From positions 35,570 to 99,569 of the forward strand of contig CAZLNO010000002.1 in assembly GCA_964561005.1 (NCBI GenBank): a DNA stretch of 64,000 nucleotides, written 5' to 3'. Made by a program: the position numbers and the translations under genes. Below, piece after piece: positions 61,081 through 64,000 of this stretch (positions within the stretch are counted from its first letter, which is position 1; every line of letters starts with the position of its first letter). The notes under the pieces were generated by a model. That model made no database searches, was not told the origin of the DNA, and worked only from the letters and a program-made list of their open reading frames with translations. This DNA is from CAZLNO01 sp964561005. GTDB taxonomy: Bacteria; Pseudomonadota; Alphaproteobacteria; Kiloniellales; Rhodovibrionaceae.

Positions 61081-61701
61081 ATGGCCGACAAGCCGCATGC
61101 CACGGGCCGAGTCAAACCCGGCGACGTCACGCAACGGGTCGGGGTCGAGCAGGCCCGCCAGCGCGGCGTCAATGTCGAGGAACTGGTCGAGAAGCTGATC
61201 GACGCCGCAGCCGCCGAGTTCACGACCTACTACTATTACACCATCCTGCGGATGCACCTGGCGGGCAGCGAGGATTACAAGGAGATCACCGAGGACGCCC
61301 GGCTGGAGGACCGCTCGCACTTCGAGCTGATCACGCCGCGCATCTACGAGCTGGGCGGCGGGATCCCTCGGGACATCCGCGCCTTCGCCGACCGCGCGAG
61401 CTGTCCCGACGCCTATCTGCCGGACGATCCGAGCATGGCCAACATCCTCCAGGTCCTGCTGGAGGCCGAGCGCTGCGCGGTGCGCACCTGGAACGAGATC
61501 TGCGATCTGACGCTGGGCAAGGATCCGCGCACCTACGACATGGCCTCGCGCATCCTGCAGGAGGAAATCGAGCACGAGGCCTGGTTCATCGAGCTGCTGA
61601 GCCGGGAACGCGACGGCGTCGCCCGACCCTCCGGGCACTTCCGCCGCGGCACTCCCGGCGACGCGCCGCAGAGCAAGAACCGGCCGTTCTACAATCCGTG
61701 A
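61081..61701 (+). CDS. Dps-like (DPSL/thioferritin-type) ferritin
   Basis: 206 residues of the ferritin-like fold. The four ligand regions are AAAAEFTTYYYYT, LEDRSHFELI, LEAERCAV and EEIEHEAWF, i.e. Glu and ExxH pairs. C108 and C132 could be the two cysteines near the metal site that mark the DPSL/thioferritin group. It would oxidise and store iron with peroxide. ATG 61081 follows GGGAGG. Its upstream region has nested palindromes including an ICE/Irr-like box. It ends 44 bases before a strong terminator. Confidence 0.75.
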   Translation: MADKPHATGRVKPGDVTQRVGVEQARQRGVNVEELVEKLIDAAAAEFTTYYYYTILRMHLAGSEDYKEITEDARLEDRSHFELITPRIYELGGGIPRDIRAFADRASCPDAYLPDDPSMANILQVLLEAERCAVRTWNEICDLTLGKDPRTYDMASRILQEEIEHEAWFIELLSRERDGVARPSGHFRRGTPGDAPQSKNRPFYNP

Positions 61702-61745
61702 CGCCGTGACCCCCGGCCCGGCGCCTGCCGCGCCGGGCGACCCCA

Positions 61746-61779
61746 GGGTGCCGGGCCCCCAGCCCGGCACCCCTTTTTT
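61746..61779 (+). terminator. Rho-independent terminator after the Dps-like ferritin, abutting the ferredoxin start
   Basis: GGGTGCCGGGC/GCCCGGCACCC, perfect 11-base stem and 5-base loop, then C and six T. The last T is five bases before the ferredoxin ATG. Confidence 0.8.
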
Positions 61780-61784
61780 CCGCC

Positions 61785-62126
61785 ATGAGCCGTGAACGCC
61801 ACAAGGTGACGCTGGTCTTCCCCGACGACACCGAGCGCACCATCCTGGTCGCGCCGGAGGACTCGATCTGGGACGCGGCCGAGGCCCAGGGCGTGGCGCT
61901 GCCGTCGCTTTGCCTGCAGGGCTGGTGCACCACCTGCGCCGGCCGGGTGCTTTCCGGCAACTTCGACCCGGCCGAGGCGCTGCGGTATTATGACGCGGAC
62001 CGGGCCGCCGGCTTCATCCTGCTCTGCACCGCTCGCCCGCGCAGCGACCTGCGTATCCTCACGCACGAGAGCGCCGCCATGCGCGAAAACCGCCGCGCGC
62101 ACGGCCTCCCCGCGCCGCGCGGGTGA
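61785..62126 (+). CDS. Plant-type [2Fe-2S] ferredoxin
   Basis: 113 residues with the chloroplast-type pattern C-x4-C-x2-C (CLQGWCTTC) and a distal Cys (FILLCTA). It shuttles electrons to oxygenases or other reductases; no partner is in the window. No Shine-Dalgarno precedes ATG 61785: the base stretch is the T-run of the preceding terminator. The message must therefore be leaderless, read through, or start later, but no better in-frame start exists before the cluster. Confidence 0.85.
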   Translation: MSRERHKVTLVFPDDTERTILVAPEDSIWDAAEAQGVALPSLCLQGWCTTCAGRVLSGNFDPAEALRYYDADRAAGFILLCTARPRSDLRILTHESAAMRENRRAHGLPAPRG

Positions 62127-62180
62127 GGCTCAACCCCGTCGGCCGCACGCGCCCTCCGTTCCGCGCTGCACAAATTGCAC

Positions 62181-62209
62181 TTGACGCGAAACGCCGCCGA
62201 ACATATCTG
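62181..62209 (+). promoter_or_regulatory. Sigma-70-type promoter upstream of ahpC
   Basis: TTGACG (62181-62186), exactly 17 bases, TATCTG (62204-62209). Predicted leader of about 165 bases before ATG 62383. A CTAATTCTAATTC repeat near 62230 lies in the leader and could bind a regulator. Confidence 0.5.
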
Positions 62210-62382
62210 AGCGGCGTTGCGAACTGGACTAATTCTAATTCGCGCATCCGATAGGACCATCAACACCCACGGGGGGGGATGGCGGCAAGGCGCGCTCCGA
62301 CCCGCCGGCATGGACCGGCGCCGGGGCGGCGTGTTCCTGGATCCCGCCCGCACCACCTGACGAAACCGAGGAGGAGCGACAC

Positions 62383-62922
62383 ATGCTGTCCGTTGGCAAA
62401 CCGTTTCCGAAGTTCGACCTGAAGGCCGTGGTCGACACCGATCCGCAGAACGCCTTCACCCAGATCAGCAACGAGACCTACCAGGGCAAGTGGCTGGTGG
62501 TCTTCGCCTGGCCGAAGGACTTCACCTTCGTCTGCCCGACCGAGATCGCCGAGTTCGGCCGCCTGAACGAGGAGTTCCAGGACCGCGACGCGCAGGTGCT
62601 GGGCTTGTCCACGGACAGCGAGTTCGTGCACCTGAACTGGCGGCGCAGCCACGAGGACCTGAAGGACCTGCCCTTCCCCATGCTCTCCGACATCAAGCGG
62701 GAGCTGAGCCAGGAGCTGGGCATCCTGGACGACGCCGAGGGCGTGTGCCTGCGCGCCACCTTCGTCGTCGACCCGGACGGCATCGTCCGCCACGTCTCGG
62801 TCAACGACCTCAGCGTCGGCCGCAACCCGCAGGAAATCCTGCGCATCCTGGACGCCCTGCAGACCGACGAGCTCTGCCCCTGCAACTGGGTGAAGGGCGA
62901 GGAGACGCTGCAGGCGGCGTAA
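62383..62922 (+). CDS. ahpC: Alkyl hydroperoxide reductase, peroxiredoxin subunit
   Basis: 179 residues. The peroxidatic Cys is in FTFVCPTE, the resolving Cys in ELCPCNW. The sequence is of the AhpC type that pairs with AhpD (as in mycobacteria) rather than with the flavoprotein AhpF. It reduces organic peroxides and H2O2 in the cytoplasm. GAGGAGCGAC precedes ATG 62383. ahpD follows after a 155-base gap holding a repeat. Confidence 0.93.
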   Translation: MLSVGKPFPKFDLKAVVDTDPQNAFTQISNETYQGKWLVVFAWPKDFTFVCPTEIAEFGRLNEEFQDRDAQVLGLSTDSEFVHLNWRRSHEDLKDLPFPMLSDIKRELSQELGILDDAEGVCLRATFVVDPDGIVRHVSVNDLSVGRNPQEILRILDALQTDELCPCNWVKGEETLQAA

Positions 62923-62958
62923 CCGCCGCGCGAGCCACATGCCCGGCGGCGGGAAGAC

Positions 62959-63041
62959 ACGTTCCGGTTCGGGAGCAACCCCCCGGCCGGCCGATCCGAC
63001 ACGGGTCGCGGGGCGGGGGCTCGCCCCCGCCCCGAACGTTT
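62959..63041. repeat. Intergenic repeat family A, copy 4 (partly degenerate)
   Basis: A degraded CGTTCCGGTTCGGGAGC half-hairpin, then GGGGCGGGGGC-TC-GCCCCCGCCCC (63009-63033, perfect 11-base arms apart from register), then CGAACGTTT. Lies between ahpC and ahpD. Confidence 0.6.
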
Positions 63042-63077
63042 GCCGCCGGCCGAACTTTCACGAGGAGGTCCCACGCC

Positions 63078-63635
63078 ATGTCCATCGACACCCTGAAGAA
63101 CGCCCTGCCCGCCTATGCCAAGGACCTGAAGCTCAACCTCGGCAACGTGCTGCGCAGCCAGGGGCTGAGCGAGCAGCAGATCTGGGGCTGCGCGCTGGCC
63201 TCGGCCATCGCGGCGCGCAACGACGCCGTCACCGAGGCGATCGCCGCCGAGGCCCGGGCGAAGCTCTCCGAGCAGGCCTACACCGCCGCCAAGACCGCCG
63301 CCGCGATGATGGCGATGAACAACGTCTACTATCGCTTCCTGTCGCTGACGTCGAACGAGCAGTACCAGACCATGCCCGCCAATCTGCGCATGAACGCCAT
63401 CGCGCAGCACGGCATCGAGACCCTGGATTTCGAGCTGTTCTCGCTGGCGGTGTCCTGCATCAACGCCTGCAAGAAGTGCGTCGACAGCCACGAGCAGCAG
63501 GTGGTCAGGACGGGCGCCACCAAGGAGATGGTGCAGGCCGTGGTCCGCATCGCCTCGGTCATCCACGCCGTCGCCGTGACCCTGGAGGCCGAGCAGGGCC
63601 TGAAGCGCGTCGAGACGACCGCCGAGGCGGCGTAA
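63078..63635 (+). CDS. ahpD: Alkylhydroperoxidase AhpD
   Basis: 185 residues. The active site is CKKCVDSHEQ (CxxC with the conserved His) in the C-terminal half of the helical AhpD fold. It recycles AhpC by passing electrons from a lipoyl-carrying dehydrogenase complex subunit. AGGAGGTCCC precedes ATG 63078. The pair with ahpC is functionally expected. Confidence 0.94.
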   Translation: MSIDTLKNALPAYAKDLKLNLGNVLRSQGLSEQQIWGCALASAIAARNDAVTEAIAAEARAKLSEQAYTAAKTAAAMMAMNNVYYRFLSLTSNEQYQTMPANLRMNAIAQHGIETLDFELFSLAVSCINACKKCVDSHEQQVVRTGATKEMVQAVVRIASVIHAVAVTLEAEQGLKRVETTAEAA

Positions 63636-63678
63636 AACTCCGCCCGCCGCCGTTCTCGCGACGACACTCCCGCCCCGG

Positions 63679-63750
63679 CCCTCCCCCGCACACGGGGGAG
63701 GGATCCGGACCGCGGCGTCGAACGCCACCTCCCCCGCTTGTGGGGGAGGT
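63679..63750. repeat. Intergenic repeat family C, copies 2 and 3
   Basis: Two hairpins: CCCTCCCCC-GCACAC-GGGGGAGGG (63679-63702) and ACCTCCCCC-GCTTGT-GGGGGAGGT (63727-63750), then CGGATCGC-CCCA-GCGATCCG. Sits between the convergent ahpD and ettA. Confidence 0.65.
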
Positions 63751-63825
63751 CGGATCGCCCCAGCGATCCGGGTGGGGCGCCACCGGCGAGGCCGGCCGGA
63801 CCGGTCGGCCTCGCCCGGGCGTCCC

Positions 63826-64000
63826 CTACCGCGCCAGCGGCTTGTACTTGATGCGGTGGGGCTGGATCGCCTCCTCGCCGAAGCGGCGGACGCGGTCGGC
63901 CTCGTATTCCTGGAAGTTGCCCTCGAACCACTCGACCTGGCTCTCGCCCTCGAAGGCCAGGATATGGGTGGCGATGCGGTCCAGGAACCAGCGGTCGTGG
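63826..64000 (-). CDS. ettA: EttA translational throttle ATPase, C-terminal end (runs off right edge)
   Basis: The last 58 residues of an ABC-F protein on the minus strand, ending at stop 63826-63828. HDRWFLDRIATHILAFEG is the His-switch of the second nucleotide-binding domain; VEWFEGNFQEYE and the tail HRIKYKPLAR match EttA. EttA binds the ribosomal E site and slows initiation when ATP is low. Confidence 0.88.
   Translation of the reverse strand, partial: HDRWFLDRIATHILAFEGESQVEWFEGNFQEYEADRVRRFGEEAIQPHRIKYKPLAR

Noticed and set aside
60971..61198. Possible short upstream ORF (GTG, 75 codons) behind an AAGGAGG site before the Dps-like ferritin
   Set aside because: Out of frame with the ferritin, Arg-rich translation, overlaps the real gene by over 100 bases. 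The strong AAGGAGG could be real, but I see no product to support it.
62220..62250. ICE/Irr-like box upstream of ahpC (CTAATTCTAATTC)
   Set aside because: Only one half-site (TTAGAA on the minus strand) matches; the other half fits in about 3 of 7 positions.
1..64000. CRISPR array, IS element or prophage block
   Set aside because: No regularly spaced direct repeats, transposase or integrase frames were recognised; the only mobile-looking segment is the small AT-rich islet at 33.1-34.1 kb.

Overview
The window is a high-GC chromosomal segment (about 70% G+C by eye) from an alphaproteobacterium, most like the Rhodospirillales and relatives. The reasons are the gene neighbourhoods (comF/glutaredoxin/Nit-like amidase beside an NDUFAF5-like methyltransferase; HDAC-like/xseB/ispA/tlyA; dihydroorotase beside ygfZ), PAS_5- and DUF29-type proteins, an ICE/Irr-like box, and a TrmA-type rRNA methyltransferase beside sppA. 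Several proteins are notably acidic, which would fit a marine or salt-tolerant host, but that is inference. Nearly all of it is ordinary, tightly packed core genome. No CRISPR array, insertion sequence or prophage block was seen.

Layout. 1-8.0 kb: a partial patatin, a methyltransferase, the comF-grxC-amidase operon, an NDUFAF5-like methyltransferase, an RHH protein, moaA and a gamma-glutamyltransferase homologue. 8.0-17.1 kb: an unrecognised metzincin-like protein, an arginine-deiminase-fold enzyme, a MATE exporter, queA-tgt, a 2OG-oxygenase-like protein, an XRE regulator and a DUF423 protein. 17.1-22.8 kb: a BigR/SqrR-like regulator with a DUF302 protein, divergent from a TusA-like protein, then an RND pump with its adaptor. 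23-32.6 kb: a histone-deacetylase-fold enzyme, xseB, ispA, DUF29, tlyA, a PAS protein, sppA, an RNA methyltransferase and an MsbA-like exporter. 32.7-34.1 kb: rpmE, then an AT-rich islet with a winged-helix protein and a phage-type adenine methyltransferase read from a leaderless promoter. 34.3-50.2 kb: a proline racemase homologue, serA-serC, an SLC13 transporter, a YbhGFSR-type ABC exporter, a second patatin, a dihydroorotase homologue lacking one zinc histidine, a glycosyltransferase and ygfZ. 50.2-64 kb: a CNB-EAL protein, msrP, dps, an EF-G paralogue with an altered G3 motif, two large acidic secreted-type proteins (CBM2-like; RTX plus DUF4214), queF, tRNA-Pro, a Dps-like ferritin, a ferredoxin, ahpC, ahpD and the end of ettA.

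How the genes fit together. Several themes recur. Queuosine: queA-tgt and a distant queF. Sulfur and redox sensing: BigR-like regulator, TusA, glutaredoxin, MsrP. Iron storage and peroxide defence: Dps and a Dps-like ferritin, both behind ICE/Irr-like palindromes, plus AhpC-AhpD. Serine synthesis: serA-serC, with a well-formed promoter at serC. At least three families of small palindromic intergenic repeats are scattered through the window.

The most interesting places are the paired acidic CBM2/RTX-DUF4214 locus, the metzincin-like protein, the EF-G paralogue whose catalytic His is replaced by Ser, the leaderless methyltransferase islet, and the two iron-box/ferritin pairs. None amounts to a proven new system. 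All names rest on motif recognition by eye, without database searches.
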